DNA from: Moniliophthora roreri
Lineage: Eukaryota > Basidiomycota > Agaricomycetes > Agaricales > Marasmiaceae
DNA: 64,000 nucleotides
Direction of reading: 5' to 3'
Assembly (NCBI GenBank): GCA_001466705.2
Contig: LATX02000200.1
Span: 558,001-622,000 of the forward strand
Below are positions 10,610-21,892 of this stretch, one piece after another. Both the position numbers and the translations under genes were made by a program. The notes under the pieces were generated by a model. It did not search any database. It saw nothing but the letters and a program-made list of their open reading frames with translations, and was not told the origin of the DNA. Numbering within the stretch: the stretch's first letter is position 1; the number at the start of each line of letters is the position of its first letter.

Positions 10610-13600
10610 CTATATGGAGGAATCGGTCTTGAAGAATGTAAGACCGAGAAATTCTCTGTGGCGTTGAAATTTGTCCCAAGGTAGATTCTTCGTCATAAGA
10701 TCCGCAGGTTGTTGATTTGTGGGGATGAAGAATACTTCTACTTTCTTCTTGGCAACGCATTCTCGAATATGGTGATATTTAATATCAATGTGCTTTGTTC
10801 GTTTCTCAGTAACTTGATTTTTACTGATGAAGATAGCACCTTGATTATCGCTAAGCAATGGTAGTTTTGCTATAGGATATTCGATTTCAGAGAATAGGTT
10901 TATTATCCATTTGATCTGTCTAGCACAGTCAGATAAAGCCATGTATTTGGCTTCTGTACTGGATAATGCTACAGATTTCTGTTTTTGTGAAACCCAGAAG
11001 ACTGGAGCACAAGCAAAGTTAATGAGATAACCTGTTTGTGAGACTCTAGTGTCTTCATCTGTAGCCCAGTCAGAATCGGCATATGCTATGAAACCTTGTT
11101 CTCCTTGCTTATCTTTGTAAGTAAGAGAATATTTGCGGGTTCCAATTAGGTATCGAATAATGTATTTCGCTTTGTTGAGATGCTCCTGAGTAGGATTTGT
11201 CCCATACTGCGAAAGTTTGATGACCGGAAAAGTGATGTCTGGTTGGGTACCTAAGCATAGATATAGAAGTGATCTGATCACTGATTGGAATTGGGATCTA
11301 ATTGTAGAGTTCGCTTCTCCTTTATTTGCCGTAGGTTTGTAACCGGCAGGTAATGGAGTACGAGTGGGATTGGCGTTTTCCATACCAAAGCGTTTAATGA
11401 TTTTCTCGAGATAGTCACTTTGATCAAGTGATAGAGTACGTCGCTTTCGATCTTGAGTAATCCGCATTCGTAGGAATTCTCTAGGTTCGCCTAAATCTCT
11501 ACATTCCCATATTTTCATGAATTCTTTCTTCTTAGAATGAAGAAGGCTAGAATTTGAACCCATGAAAATCGCATCATCTACATATACAATGGCAATGATA
11601 ATATCATTTCCACATATAAAGTAATATACACCAGCGTCTGATATACAGCGCTTAAATCCTAGCTTTGCCATGGATTTAGTGCATTGGTACCACCATGATA
11701 GGGAGGCTTGTTTTAAACCATATAATGCACGGCATAATAACCAAACTTTGTTTGAACCTTTGACGAATCCTTGTGGTTGTTCCATATAAATCTCCTTGTC
11801 AAGTTCGCCATAGAGAAAGGCTGTTTTGACATCTAGCGCTTGGATCTCCCAATCCTCAAGAGCGGCTAGTGCAAGTAATACGCGAGCAGTTTCAAAGCGT
11901 ACTACAGGAGAGAACAATTCGTCATAATCTATTCCTTCGACTTGTGAGAAACCTTNGTCGTCATCATCATCCGATCGTGGTCGATTCATACCAGTAAAAG
12001 GAATAGATAAGATTCCATTGGTTGATTGTAAGGTTCGATCAACTGAATTAGACGAGTACGGAAAGTCTTCTTCATCGAAGTCTGCTTGAGCAGCTGTAAA
12101 TATCGTCTTGTCCTGTCGCATAAACCGATATCCTTTAGTGTTAGGAGCGTAATCTAAGAATGTCATATGTTCCATTTTCTTCGAAAGTTTGTTCTTGCGT
12201 TGTTCTTTATGAATGAAATGTATGCGACTTGTAGGACCACAAGCCTTTATTCTTTGTAGTCCATGAAAGAATGTATAGATTTCGGTTGGAGTTTTCCATT
12301 CTAAGCATTTATTAGGAGTGTGATTATATACATGTACAGCATTATTCATCATAAATTCCCACCAAGATTGTGGTAGGGAAGCATGATTGCGGAATTTTTC
12401 TGCTTTTTCCACAAGAGTACGAATTGAACATTCGACTCTTCCTTGCTGTTGGTGTATATGAGGAGCTGAGTTACGCATTTGAATTCCATTATCTTTAAGA
12501 TATGTTTGGAACTCATTTCCAAAGAATTCTCCACCATGATCAGTTTGAACACATTTAATTTGTTTACCAGTTTGCTTTTCGGTTAGAGCACGAAAGCGTT
12601 TAAAGCTGGTAAGTGTTTCAAATTGATTCTTAGTTCGTTGATGATAAATCCATCCTACTGAGGAATGATCATCAATTAGAACTAATGTATAACGGTTTTG
12701 GTGGTAAGAATTAATAGGAAACTCCTTAATATCCATATGAATAAGTTCTAGAATATTATCTTTACGCTTTTGAGAACTATGGTAAGGTTTAGATGCTGTT
12801 CCTCCTTCAGCACATCCCTTACACAAAGATTTTTTAGATCCTTGTTTCTCTATGGAAAATCCTTTGCAATGCTTCATACAGTTTGTCAATACACAATAAG
12901 GTATATGACCAAATCTGTTATGAGCAATTACAGGATCAGTTGATTTAATCTTGAAAGCGAGGATGGTAACTGCTTCATTCTGCTTGACAGATGAAGCATG
13001 TAGGTAAGTATACCCATCTCTTTCTGGTTTCGCAAATAGCGACATAAAGAGTTTACCATTAGCTTTCGTAATTATAGAGGTTTCTGGGAACGAATATTTA
13101 ATATCGTAACCATTTACGATATATTTATTCCCAGCTAGAAGTCTATGATTTGCTTTAGGCCAATAGAACACCGGATAAAGTTTGACCATATGGGTATCTC
13201 CAAGTGAATTGGTATGACGAATGATTACTGTTCCTTGATGAGTTATGACATCCGAACCAGTGACTCCAATGATCTGTTTGGGTCCTGTAGGAATTTCATT
13301 TAACTCAAGGAAATCGGACTTGAAAGGCGTTATGTGATTGGTTGCAGCAGTATCAAGAGCCCATTCATTTGTTTGTGGTTCTACAGATACAACGTTTTTA
13401 TCACTAATTTTAGTCATCATACATTGTACAATGTTACTATTTACAGAGTTAGAAAGAAATTGTTCATTGAGCGCTGATGATGGCTCGGAATCAATGTTCG
13501 TTTCTAGCAATTCATTAGTGATGCTGCTCTTAAGATCAATTAGATCATACCAATCATAGTAGTCCGCTTCGTTATGAACGTAATCATTATAATTTTCGTC

Positions 13601-14185
13601 CCAATCTTCTTTATCAAAGTCTCCCATATTCAGGTTCTTCTCTCTATTTTTCCCTTGAGAATCTTTATCATCAAGAGGAACAACATCCGCAATGTTGGTA
13701 TCAACACGAGCTTGGATGTTTGAAGAACCTTGAATAAATTCGGGAACTTCCGGTTGAGGATTATTGACCGTTATGGAAGAAATGTTTATTCCCAGATCCG
13801 GCATTACTGGTTTGGGAGGCGGAGATGGTGCCTCAATGTCAATATTGGGAACCTCAAGGGTATCTCCTTTCGGACGATAAGGAGTTTGAGGTCGAACAGG
13901 TTTGGGTTGGAAAAGTTTCCTATCCCCATAATGTTCTAGTACCATATTGCGGGCTTCCTTTTTGGTGATTTTCCTAAAAGTGTTTTCCCCAACGTTAAAC
14001 TCGTAAGGAGGTGGAGTCGGTTCTTTGCCAAATTGGAACATTTTGTCACCAATTTTGACTTGTGGCAAAAGATTAGACTGGATTGTAGGGAAACATTTGG
14101 AAATATTACCAAAGAAGTTTTTGGTAGTTTGCCGGTTCTTTTCTAATTCTTTTTGAATTGCCGCTGATTCTTCCTTAGATTTGAT
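10610..14185 (-). pseudogene. copia pol: protease, integrase, reverse transcriptase, RNase H
   Basis: About 1,190 codons after the second TGA. In order: the protease active site WALDTAATNHI (about 13350); an HHCC zinc site (HNRFGH...CKGC) and the integrase core with catalytic residues in MDIKEFP, TDHGGEF and GRVECS (about 12900-12380); reverse transcriptase with GIDYDELFSPV, LDVKTAFLYG and the catalytic YVDD (about 11950-11570); and RNase H with YADSDWA, SSTEAKYMA and DNQGA (about 11080-10830). An N at 11956 lies between an Asp run and GFSQVEGIDYDE. The stretch that normally precedes this (a conserved KWV...KARLVAK region, roughly 80-100 residues) is absent, so part of the RT N-terminus is missing from the assembly or deleted. 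No ATG opens this part; it is in frame with the upstream open frame. Confidence 0.92.
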
Positions 14186-15655
14186 TCAAATATCATCAGC
14201 CATGGTTGCTGATCGATATGGTCTTTTCCCCATCCGTTTGTCAATGACGTCAGGGTGTTTAGCTTGGCAGGCTGGTGAATCACATCGGTGCTCGGCAGCT
14301 AATCCCTTGTCTTGGAACATTTGGGCGATCTTCTTTCGCTGTTCCTGAAGTTCCTTTTCGGACTTCTTGACAATGGGGCGTTCTTTTTTGGGTTTCGGAG
14401 GAAGGGTTGCATTCCAAGGATTTTTGGGATTAAGAGAATCCCAGACTTTATTGTTCTTTTCCTTGTTCAACCATGTTTCGGCATAATCTTTCTCTTTCTT
14501 CCAAGGATCTTTAAGGAGAATCAGATTGTCTGCCGAAGAAAGAGCTTCCGTAAATGGCTTTTTAATAGATCTGTTGTTAAAGCCGCGTGGATTACGTTTA
14601 GGAGGGAAGCCTTCCTGAACAGAGTTGAACATGATTGGGATGCAAGTAGCAGCAACTGGCCAATTATCAAGATGATGTGGATAATTGCATGTGACACAGA
14701 AGACTGTCTTAAAGTCTTGGTTTAGTTTGGGGGTTGGTGCTCTGGATGGATTTGGTGTATTCCAGTCGATATAGTCGACAGGATGATCACCAAATTTGAA
14801 TCGTTCACCGGCTTCGATCCCAGGATTAGTTGGGTCTTCATGAACGTATTTTCCAGGAGCGATTTGATTGAATTTGTACTCCCCCTTACTAAGGTATGTG
14901 ATATGCTTTGGTAGTCCACTGGTGCAACGTTGGCAATCTGCTTCACAAACTGCTGAAGGGTGACGATGAAACTCCATTTTGGCATAATTCCACATGTAGA
15001 GATTATGCTCTTTCGTCACCACACAGTTTAGGATCTCGACGAGTGGTTCAATCGGATCACGGAGTCGGAACAGAGTGTTTCTGATCCGTGTGAAGAAGAT
15101 CCAGTACCTGTCACCAGTGTCATTATGATCGGCCATTTGCCAGAGTCCCATGCCACAAAATTCTGTATGGCGTTCATCTCGCCAAGTACATTTATGACAG
15201 GCTTCTGAGCAAAAAGAGATTGGAGTGGAATGAGGGGCAAAGGAAGTCGATTGAGGGTACTTTGCATATACGTCCAATGCATCCAGGAAGTCAACAATGG
15301 CGGGTTGCTTCTTGTAATCATGTCCGAGTTGTTGAGCTCTATTTCGTATATAATCCTTTTTGGTTTCTATTAAATCAAGTATTATTTTTGCAAAACAATG
15401 TGATGCAAAAAGTGTTGAATCAATAGACGGATTTTTATTTAGAAGCTCGATGTGGAATTTAACATTCTCGGGCATTGGAATCATTGTTGGATCATATTGA
15501 GCTTTCGGAATCCAGGCCTGAATTTTGGCTTCCATGTGTCGCGACCATCTCCTCATGGCACGACCATGGTCCGATTTGTGAGGTTGTTTGTTCTCAAATG
15601 TATTAATAGGATTTCGAGGAACAGTGGACTCCGAAGTTTCGGTTGGAATAACATC
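14186..15655 (-). pseudogene. copia gag-pol middle segment (490 codons between two TGA stops)
   Basis: This stretch is in the same frame as gag upstream and pol downstream. It starts directly after the TGA at 15656-15658 and ends at the TGA at 14186-14188. It has several Cys pairs (CSEACHKC, CEADCQRC, FCVTCN, CDSPAC) and Lys/Glu-rich C-terminal text that could coil. I recognise no standard retroelement domain. It may be a lineage-specific extension of gag or a spacer between gag and protease. Read as a stand-alone ORF it would start at the ATG at 15556, but the continuous frame argues for one polyprotein that carried a sense codon at each TGA. Confidence 0.65.
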
Positions 15656-17158
15656 TCATACCTGGTTAGGGTACTTGTGCCTCATTAGATGTTTTCCTGA
15701 TGGTAGATCACCGAAAATATGCTCGAATGATTCTGATGGAAAAATATCTCCAATATTAATCTCCTCTTTTGTATTTGGAGGAGTCTTAGGAGGAATTTTG
15801 TCCACCTTAAGGACGGTGAAAGTTTTGCTAAGTTGAAAATCTCCTCGGAGGAAAGCATATGCCGTCTCATCAATTGGAAGGCGAACTAATGCTGCTTTCT
15901 GGAGAATTTTCTGCCTAGCAAAGGAATGGGAATGCATATTGTAGCATTGTTTGCAGACATACCAAGTTTTGCGATTTCGTCCAGTTGTAAAGATACCATA
16001 GACGGTTTTATCTGGACTAGTGCAAAAATGGTTGATGCATTTAGTCGGAACTTTGCCATCATCAGAAGTTTTTTCCTCTTTAGGAGATTGAGGTTCTTCC
16101 TTTTGAGGCAAGTCGGTGATTTCAGCCATCATGACTGAGATTGCTCCATTTGGCTTTTTCCCTTTTCCTTTCTTGTTCGACTTCTTCTTGTTGTTCTTCT
16201 TCCCATCAGATTTCTGTTGATTTTGTTGGGGTTGCGCAGGCTGTTTGCCTTTGTTCCCTTTATTCCCAGAATTCTGGTTTTGATTATTTGGTTTACCAGA
16301 ATTTGGATTAGGATTGCGAGGACGGAATTTCTTCTGTCCATTCCAATTCGGGCTCTGTCCGGTGTATCGTTGGACACCAGAGATCCGAGTGGCGTAAGCG
16401 GCAACCCCATCCATGTGTCGCCTATTATATTCTTGTTTGATGAAGGGGAGGATATTGTCGAAGGTAAGATCCTTCCCTTTGTTGGAGACAAACATCTGGG
16501 TCTTAACTCCTTCATATGACTTGGGAAGAGAGTTAAGAAGGAACATTGCCTGAAAGTTGGAGGGGACGGGGAAATCGTTCTCAGACAACTTCGCAACACA
16601 TTGTCTGATGAGATTGGCACTATGATCGGGATTTTGGCCTTCGGCAGTGCGTGCCATGACGAGACCTTGGAAAAATGTGAATATTTCCGGAAGGCTTGGT
16701 ACGTCATATTCAGCTTTCAAAGTGTCCCATGTTTCTTTGGCAGTATCTTTGATAATCCACTGCAAAGTAGGACTTAATTTAAGCTGAAAAAGACCAAGAG
16801 CTTGGGCATTGGAGGTTTTCCATTCTTTGACGACTTCCATGTCAGGGGTGATGGTGGTAGCACCTTCACCAGTAGTCACAGGCATTGTATTGGTAAGGGC
16901 ATAAGCCGCTTTAGCCAAATTGAGATATGCCAAGACTTTGCGCTTCCATTCTCTGAAGTCGTCACCATTAAAGACTGGAACCACCGATAATCCCGATGTA
17001 TTGCCAACAGAGGTATCAAAAACTTGGATTGGTTCAAGTAGTTCCAAAGAATGGTAACTATAAACCGGAATGCCGACACCATCATCGGAGTTACGAATTC
17101 GGACAGTGTTATCAGCAAGAGAGACTTGGGGAATACGAGATTGGTTGGAGTTAGACAT
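15656..17158 (-). CDS. copia Gag (UBN2/DUF4219-like)
   Basis: This is a 500-residue frame that opens with MSNSNQSRIP after the leader. It contains the Gag core typical of copia elements: FNGDDFREWKRKVLAYL, then WDTLKAEY, and FLLNSLPKSYE at roughly residues 70-230. A Gln/Asn/Lys-rich basic stretch follows (around 280-335). No CCHC zinc knuckle is present. Instead there is a CINHFC ... CKQC arrangement at about residues 375-410, which could form a treble-clef-like zinc site. The frame closes with YPNQV then TGA, and the same frame continues beyond it, so the stop may be a nonsense mutation. Expected role: virus-like particle formation in the cytoplasm. Confidence 0.85.
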   Translation of the reverse strand: MSNSNQSRIPQVSLADNTVRIRNSDDGVGIPVYSYHSLELLEPIQVFDTSVGNTSGLSVVPVFNGDDFREWKRKVLAYLNLAKAAYALTNTMPVTTGEGATTITPDMEVVKEWKTSNAQALGLFQLKLSPTLQWIIKDTAKETWDTLKAEYDVPSLPEIFTFFQGLVMARTAEGQNPDHSANLIRQCVAKLSENDFPVPSNFQAMFLLNSLPKSYEGVKTQMFVSNKGKDLTFDNILPFIKQEYNRRHMDGVAAYATRISGVQRYTGQSPNWNGQKKFRPRNPNPNSGKPNNQNQNSGNKGNKGKQPAQPQQNQQKSDGKKNNKKKSNKKGKGKKPNGAISVMMAEITDLPQKEEPQSPKEEKTSDDGKVPTKCINHFCTSPDKTVYGIFTTGRNRKTWYVCKQCYNMHSHSFARQKILQKAALVRLPIDETAYAFLRGDFQLSKTFTVLKVDKIPPKTPPNTKEEINIGDIFPSESFEHIFGDLPSGKHLMRHKYPNQV

Positions 17159-17868
17159 TGTTATCGATAAAAGGCTATAGGAAAGGAGGGTGTAAGTGCT
17201 GGTTTGACTTTTAGGTGTATGGAGCCTTTATCGACAAGAATGCTAATGAATCCTCATACATTTGGTCAACGGTGTTTCCTTCGTGTCATCCGGTCTCATC
17301 ACCCGGACTGACGTAGCTGTAAACGGTATTTACAAAATCTGATTGCAAATGAAAGTCTAAATAAGGTTTGATTTTAAGGATCCTGATCCACCAGATCCAT
17401 CAAATCCTTAAGAAGACGTTTAAGGGACTTATGGGCAATCAGGGGGACTATTTACGAAAATGATACGTAATTATATAAATGACCCCTTCCATAGATGAAG
17501 GCTTTAGCACAAGGCCGTTCTATCTAGGTGCCAGAACCCAGTTGTAAGACCCTCCAGCTCACCGGGATGACTACCAGTTTATTGCTGAATGAGCTAACCC
17601 ATGTTCCATTTGTATATACGTTAGGAGCCGCTTTACTGGGCTTAAAGTCTACTAAGAAGGAAAGAAAAACTTGACCATTCCTTCAAGCAAATCAAAGACC
17701 ATCTAGAACCTGTGATTGTGGTCTAATGCCAGTTAAGGCATCGACTACACAGGTACCTCTTGCAAGATCTTGGGTTACGAGCGCTTGACAAGAGTAATGG
17801 TTCCATTCAACATTGACCAATGAGAATGAGTGTCCATTAACACAGTTGTCAATGCGGGGCCCATAACC
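17159..17868 (-). other. copia 5' leader (untranslated)
   Basis: These 710 bp between the 5' LTR and gag carry no long open frame. They include the primer binding site at 17857-17868 and presumably packaging signals, which I cannot identify. Confidence 0.7.
17857..17868 (-). promoter_or_regulatory. Primer binding site matching the anticodon region of initiator tRNA-Met
   Basis: Directly inside the 5' LTR the minus strand reads GGTTATGGGCCC. This is the exact complement of the GGGCCCAUAACC anticodon stem-loop of eukaryotic initiator tRNA-Met. Drosophila copia is primed in this way by a half-tRNA fragment, whereas most LTR elements use the tRNA 3' end. The same 12 bases recur beside the second LTR copy at 18298-18309. 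Confidence 0.85.
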
Positions 17869-18117
17869 TGTTGAGACAGAACGGAGACATAAAGCGCAGT
17901 GGAGTGTGCTCAACTCACATTTGTACAAGAGCTTGCTAGAACCTTGAGGGTTGTAGAGGTGCAATGTGCAGAGTAGTCAATGTAAATTGAACTGAAGAAT
18001 GTAGCTACATACATGCTTGCTTTTATACTACTCTAAAGGATAAGTTCCGTGGATAAATGGTGAAACCTTGTAAGCTATGGATGTAAGCTACTGAATACTT
18101 GTGAGACGAAGTATCCA
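17869..18117 (-). repeat. copia 5' LTR, fragment cut at the N
   Basis: This holds 249 bp of the LTR from its inner end (TGTTGA on the plus strand), cut at gaagtatcca next to N 18118. It aligns with 18310-18558 at about 96 percent. Confidence 0.88.
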
Positions 18118-18118
18118 N
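18118..18118. other. Assembly break (single N) inside the copia LTR/leader
   Basis: To the right of the N the sequence jumps back into the leader (tccctccaagcaaatc, compare 17679-17695) and runs through the leader and a full LTR. The overlapping parts differ at roughly 4 percent of positions, so two different copies or alleles have been joined. Confidence 0.85.
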
Positions 18119-18309
18119 TCCCTCCAAGCAAATCAAAGACCATCTAGAACCTGTGATTGTGGTCTAATGCCAGTTAAGGTGTCGACTACACAGGTACCTC
18201 TTGCAAGATCTCGGGTTACGAGCACTTGACAAGAGTAATGGTCCCATTCAACATTGACCAATGAGAATGAGTGTCCATTAACACAGTTGTCGATGCGGGG
18301 CCCATAACC
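18119..18309 (-). repeat. Second copy of copia leader with primer binding site
   Basis: Matches 17679-17868 with several transitions. The primer site is intact at 18298-18309. Confidence 0.85.
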
Positions 18310-18825
18310 TGTTGAGACAGAATGGAGATGTAAAGCGCAGTAGAGTGCGCTCAACTCACATTTGTACAAGAGCTTGCTAGAACCTTGAGGGTTGTAGAGG
18401 TGTGATGTGCAGAGTAGTCAATGTAAATTGAACTAAAGAATGTAGCTACATACATGCTTGCTTTTATACTACTCTAAAGGATAAGTTCCATGGATAAACG
18501 GTGAAACCTAGTAAGCTATGGATGTAAGCTACTGAATACTTGTGAGACGAAGTATCCAAGAATAATGTGTCTTAGAGAGACACAATACAATCGTCTGACA
18601 GTGGAAGGAACTATACATGAATTCTACATGTGTTCTACTGTATTGTGCATGAGGCTACAATACTCCTACTGGACGAGGGAGCACTCCTATAACTGTAGTG
18701 CAAGCTCTGGAGAAGCTCAGGAACGTACTTTGTAAGTTCCGTAGTTGATCACAGATGCAAGTAATACAATAACTAGTGTTCCTAATGTACCTAGTTTAGT
18801 ATAGTACAGGTACAGTGTTTCAACA
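18310..18825 (-). repeat. copia 5' LTR, full length
   Basis: 516 bp, with the same ends and length as 10052-10567. Confidence 0.92.
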
Positions 18826-20008
18826 TGTATACAGGCAGGATGTCAACTACATTTTCACCACTGGTGTCAACATTGAAGCTAGATGGCTTGAATCCAATGT
18901 CACAACTGCTATGTTTTGGGCCCACCATTCCAGAACACCTGGGATCATAGCTAGACAGGTTGATGTAAAGTCAAAGACTTGCCCTTTAACTATGATCGTT
19001 CCGAAGATCTATGCAGCATGTGGCTCATGGCAGCGTTCTGATTTCCTTCTACTAACTAGCTAGTTGAACAGAAATGGAGGGACGATGATTCCGATGATGA
19101 CGACTATGTCACTCCTGCCAGCTCTGTCCGACAAAAACGCAAGCCAAAGGTTGCTCAGTCAGGCAGAGCCCACAAATCTATCAAGATGGAACTGCACAAC
19201 AGTAACCTGAATATCAAGCCAGAACCTTCTGATGACTAGAATAGTCTGCATCATCTTAGTAACCGCATCAAGATTCCAGCTATGACAAATCCCGTCATGC
19301 TGCAGAAGATGATCCTCAATGCTGATGGTTCAGAACTTGAAGACATCAGTATACTGCTCAGTGGCAGACATGCCATTTTGAAAACATTCTTGAGCAAGAA
19401 GTGTGGACACACTGTGTTCCAGGTATGTTACTTATCTATGTATCACAATGAGACATAAGGCCTAAGGCAGCTCACCAAACATGATTGTAGCTCAGTATTA
19501 GTGGAATGCAGTATCATGCAGCCAATCTTGAGCTGCCTAACGATGATGATGCCATATGATTTGATGTGGACTACGTCTTGCAACTGGCATGTGCACAGCT
19601 ACAATGTGATAAGGTTCTGGAAGATTTGATTCAAAGTTTTGTTCAAAAGACAAAGGAGGCTAATGTGAACAGTAAGCTACATACTCTTGTATGACCATAA
19701 ATATTAAACTAGGGCCTTTTGTTAGTACCAGCCCTCTCAGTCACACCTTCGTTCATCACAGTGGCACCTTTCCATGGTCCTGCCGATATTTTCATCTGTT
19801 ACGATGCTCCCTCCAGTAATCACTCTCTTATGGACGAGGTTAACGACTTCGATGCTGACTGCTTTCAACAAACAACATGCAAACAGTTGCAGGAGTCTCT
19901 ACTCCACTTCGCTTGGGTTCACAGTGATAAAAAGTGGTCACTCACTGATGTCAAAGGTTATTCACACATTCTTGCCTTTTCTCAGTATTGACGTGGACAC
20001 ATTATGAG
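18826..20008 (+). pseudogene. Alpha-kinase-like gene, decayed, 5' part
   Basis: Exon-like frames on the plus strand read NYIFTTGVNIEARWLESN..., then (19263-19420) NRIKIPAMTNPVMLQKMIL to a gtatgt donor, then (about 19491-19670) LSISGMQYHAANLELPN...FDVDYVLQLA, then (19719-19990) ending LHFAWVHSDKKWSLTDVKG. The last motif matches the TD.QG segment of the atypical alpha-kinase fold common in mushrooms, and the matching C-terminal zinc segment continues after the gypsy insertion at 23949. At least two in-frame stops occur (TAG after EPSDD at about 19238; TGA in DDDAI-stop-FDVDYVL at about 19557), the second consistent with CGA to TGA. It is a pseudogene, and the family call is a motif-level inference. 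Confidence 0.5.
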
Positions 20009-20562
20009 TGTTACAGACTTTCTTATCAGACACTTTTCTTCTTGCTTCTTTTTCTTTATTACTATTCTGGGCAAGTTAGCGCCCAACATTATGCTTCTCT
20101 TTAACATCTGGACTCGTCCACATTCCCAATTTCCTTTTCCAGTACTTGTAACGTCATTATGATTTCACTTTATTCTATTAGGTTCTATCTCCTTCTGATG
20201 ACATCGCTTATGATGTCAAATCATTTATTTATAACTTTGTCGACATTCTACCATATTCCATTGCTTTCTACTTGTTTGACAAACAACGATGTCAATCTCA
20301 CATTTGTATCCAAACGAGTAGCTACAAAGGATGTATAAGTAGATAGTTCTCTGGGTCTAAGCTCTTCAGCTTGACCTAGTTTAATCAAACTTGTGTCTAG
20401 TCAACGAACAAACTTCTGAACTTTAGCTTTTCTAAAAGCTAACTCTCAAACTTGAACTTTACTCTTTCAAGAAGGAAATCTTCCTTTCTTGTCGAAGTTA
20501 ACTCCGCATCACTCAGTCAAGTGGTGTTGAGTTGTTGTCGTTGCTGCGCAAGTAACGTAACA
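20009..20562 (+). repeat. gypsy 5' LTR
   Basis: 554 bp with perfect 6-bp inverted ends TGTTAC / GTAACA. Its last 120 bp are nearly identical to 23828-23948. Confidence 0.9.
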
Positions 20563-20579
20563 AAAGGTCAAGCTGATCG

Positions 20580-21854
20580 TTGCTGACCTACCCAGGTTTA
20601 GGCACCACCAATTATCAAAATACGACTCCCCCAAGGGCTCCCTTTACGGCAGCCGAAGAAGCTGATCTCGACGATCAACTCGAAGTAGCTGAACAGTTAT
20701 TGAACTCCGACCCCAAACAGACTCTGCGCCGAATCACTCGTAGCCAACGGAGAGGAGCAGTCGAAAGTCTCCAAACAGAAAGAACAGAAACCGAAGCTAA
20801 GTCTTCCGAAACCGATCCATTTGACGAATATCGAAATATTTTTCATACCCCGACACCAGAAATGACGACCCCCAGTGGAAGCACTGCTGCTGCAGACGTC
20901 AAACTGAAGGTAGAACATGATGACACCGACGAACAATGGGCCCGAACTATTTCCACAGCCGTATTACAAACGATCGATGACAAAAAAGACGAAGCCAGTA
21001 AAGGACCGACACCAGATCCTTTCTTGGGAAAACAATCGGACACCCGCCGCTTCCTCTTAGATCTCGAACTGTATTTCGCGATGAACCCAGTTAAAGCAAA
21101 CACAGATGAAAAGAAGAAGATGCTTCTTTTGTCGCTGGTCAAAGGAAACACCAGTGAATGGAAGCAGAGGGAAACGATGAAGCTTTTCCCCGAAGATGAC
21201 GACCCCGAAGAGAAGAAGAAAGCTGCTGAAGAAACTTGGAGTAGTTTCAAACAGAGATTCCGAAATGAGTGGCAACCCGTCAACGTTGTCAGAGAAGCTC
21301 AGACCAAGATCGAACAGATCAGGATGACGGATAGAGCAGATGAATACGTTAATCGATTTCGTCTTATCGCAATGGACACCAAATACGACGACGAAGCTCT
21401 CATGAGGTTCTTTAGAGAAGGACTTCTGGAATCTTTACAAACCAAGATCATGCTCTGAACGGATGGAGAACCCGAAACTTTGGACGAATGGTATAAACTG
21501 GCAGTCAAATATGATAACCAGTACAAATTGGTCATGGCCAATAGGAAGAAGAGAGAACCAATCAAACCGAAGATTACCTGGAAAGAGAAAGAAGTAACAG
21601 TTGGACGACTATTGTCTGAATCAGACAAGAAGGATTACATGGTTGCAGGGAAGTGCTTCCATTGTGCAAAGATCGGTCACGTCTCACGAGATTGTCCCAC
21701 CAGAGGACAGGCACAACAAACCCCGCCCCCCAAATATGAACCCAAGAAGCTCTCACCACGAGAAGCTTTTACCAAGATCAGAGCGCTTATTGCTGAACAA
21801 GGAGAAGGAGAGCAAGAAGAGACTTTCGATCTCATGGGAAAAGAGGGTTTTTAA
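20580..21854 (+). pseudogene. gypsy Gag with CCHC zinc knuckle
   Basis: The frame has 292 codons, a TGA at 21456-21458, then continues in frame to the TAA at 21852. The Gag/retrotrans_gag core is visible in FLLDLELYFAMNP, WSSFKQRFRNEW and ADEYVNRFRLIA (residues about 150-270), followed by DEWYKLAVKYDNQY. The nucleocapsid knuckle is CFHCAKIGHVSRDC, a perfect CX2CX4HX4C, at about 21655-21700. The stop between KIML and TDGEPE interrupts a region conserved in relatives, so it is probably a nonsense mutation. I cannot fix the true start: the frame is open to about 20580, just inside the LTR. Confidence 0.85.
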
Positions 21855-21892
21855 AGAGGTGGAAGAGACCGACGCTCTTTCCACCTGCAATT

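Larger units (their letters stand above)
10052..18825 (-). mobile_element. Ty1/copia LTR retrotransposon (composite; interrupted by Ns)
   Basis: The element lies on the minus strand: 5' LTR at the high-coordinate end, 3' LTR at 10052-10567, both 516 bp with TGTTGA...TCAACA ends. The order gag, protease, integrase, reverse transcriptase, RNase H is that of the Pseudoviridae/copia group. The whole coding part from 17158 to 10610 is one reading frame (2,183 codons) with two in-frame TGA codons (15656-15658; 14186-14188) and an N at 11956. The 5' side is stitched at the N at 18118, where leader plus partial LTR (17680-18117) is repeated with about 4 percent difference at 18119-18558. The 5-bp outer flanks differ (CATTT versus TGTAT), so the two ends probably come from different insertions. 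Confidence 0.93.

Noticed and set aside
18826..18830. Target-site duplication of the copia element
   Set aside because: TGTAT on the right does not match CATTT on the left, and the right LTR lies beyond an assembly break.
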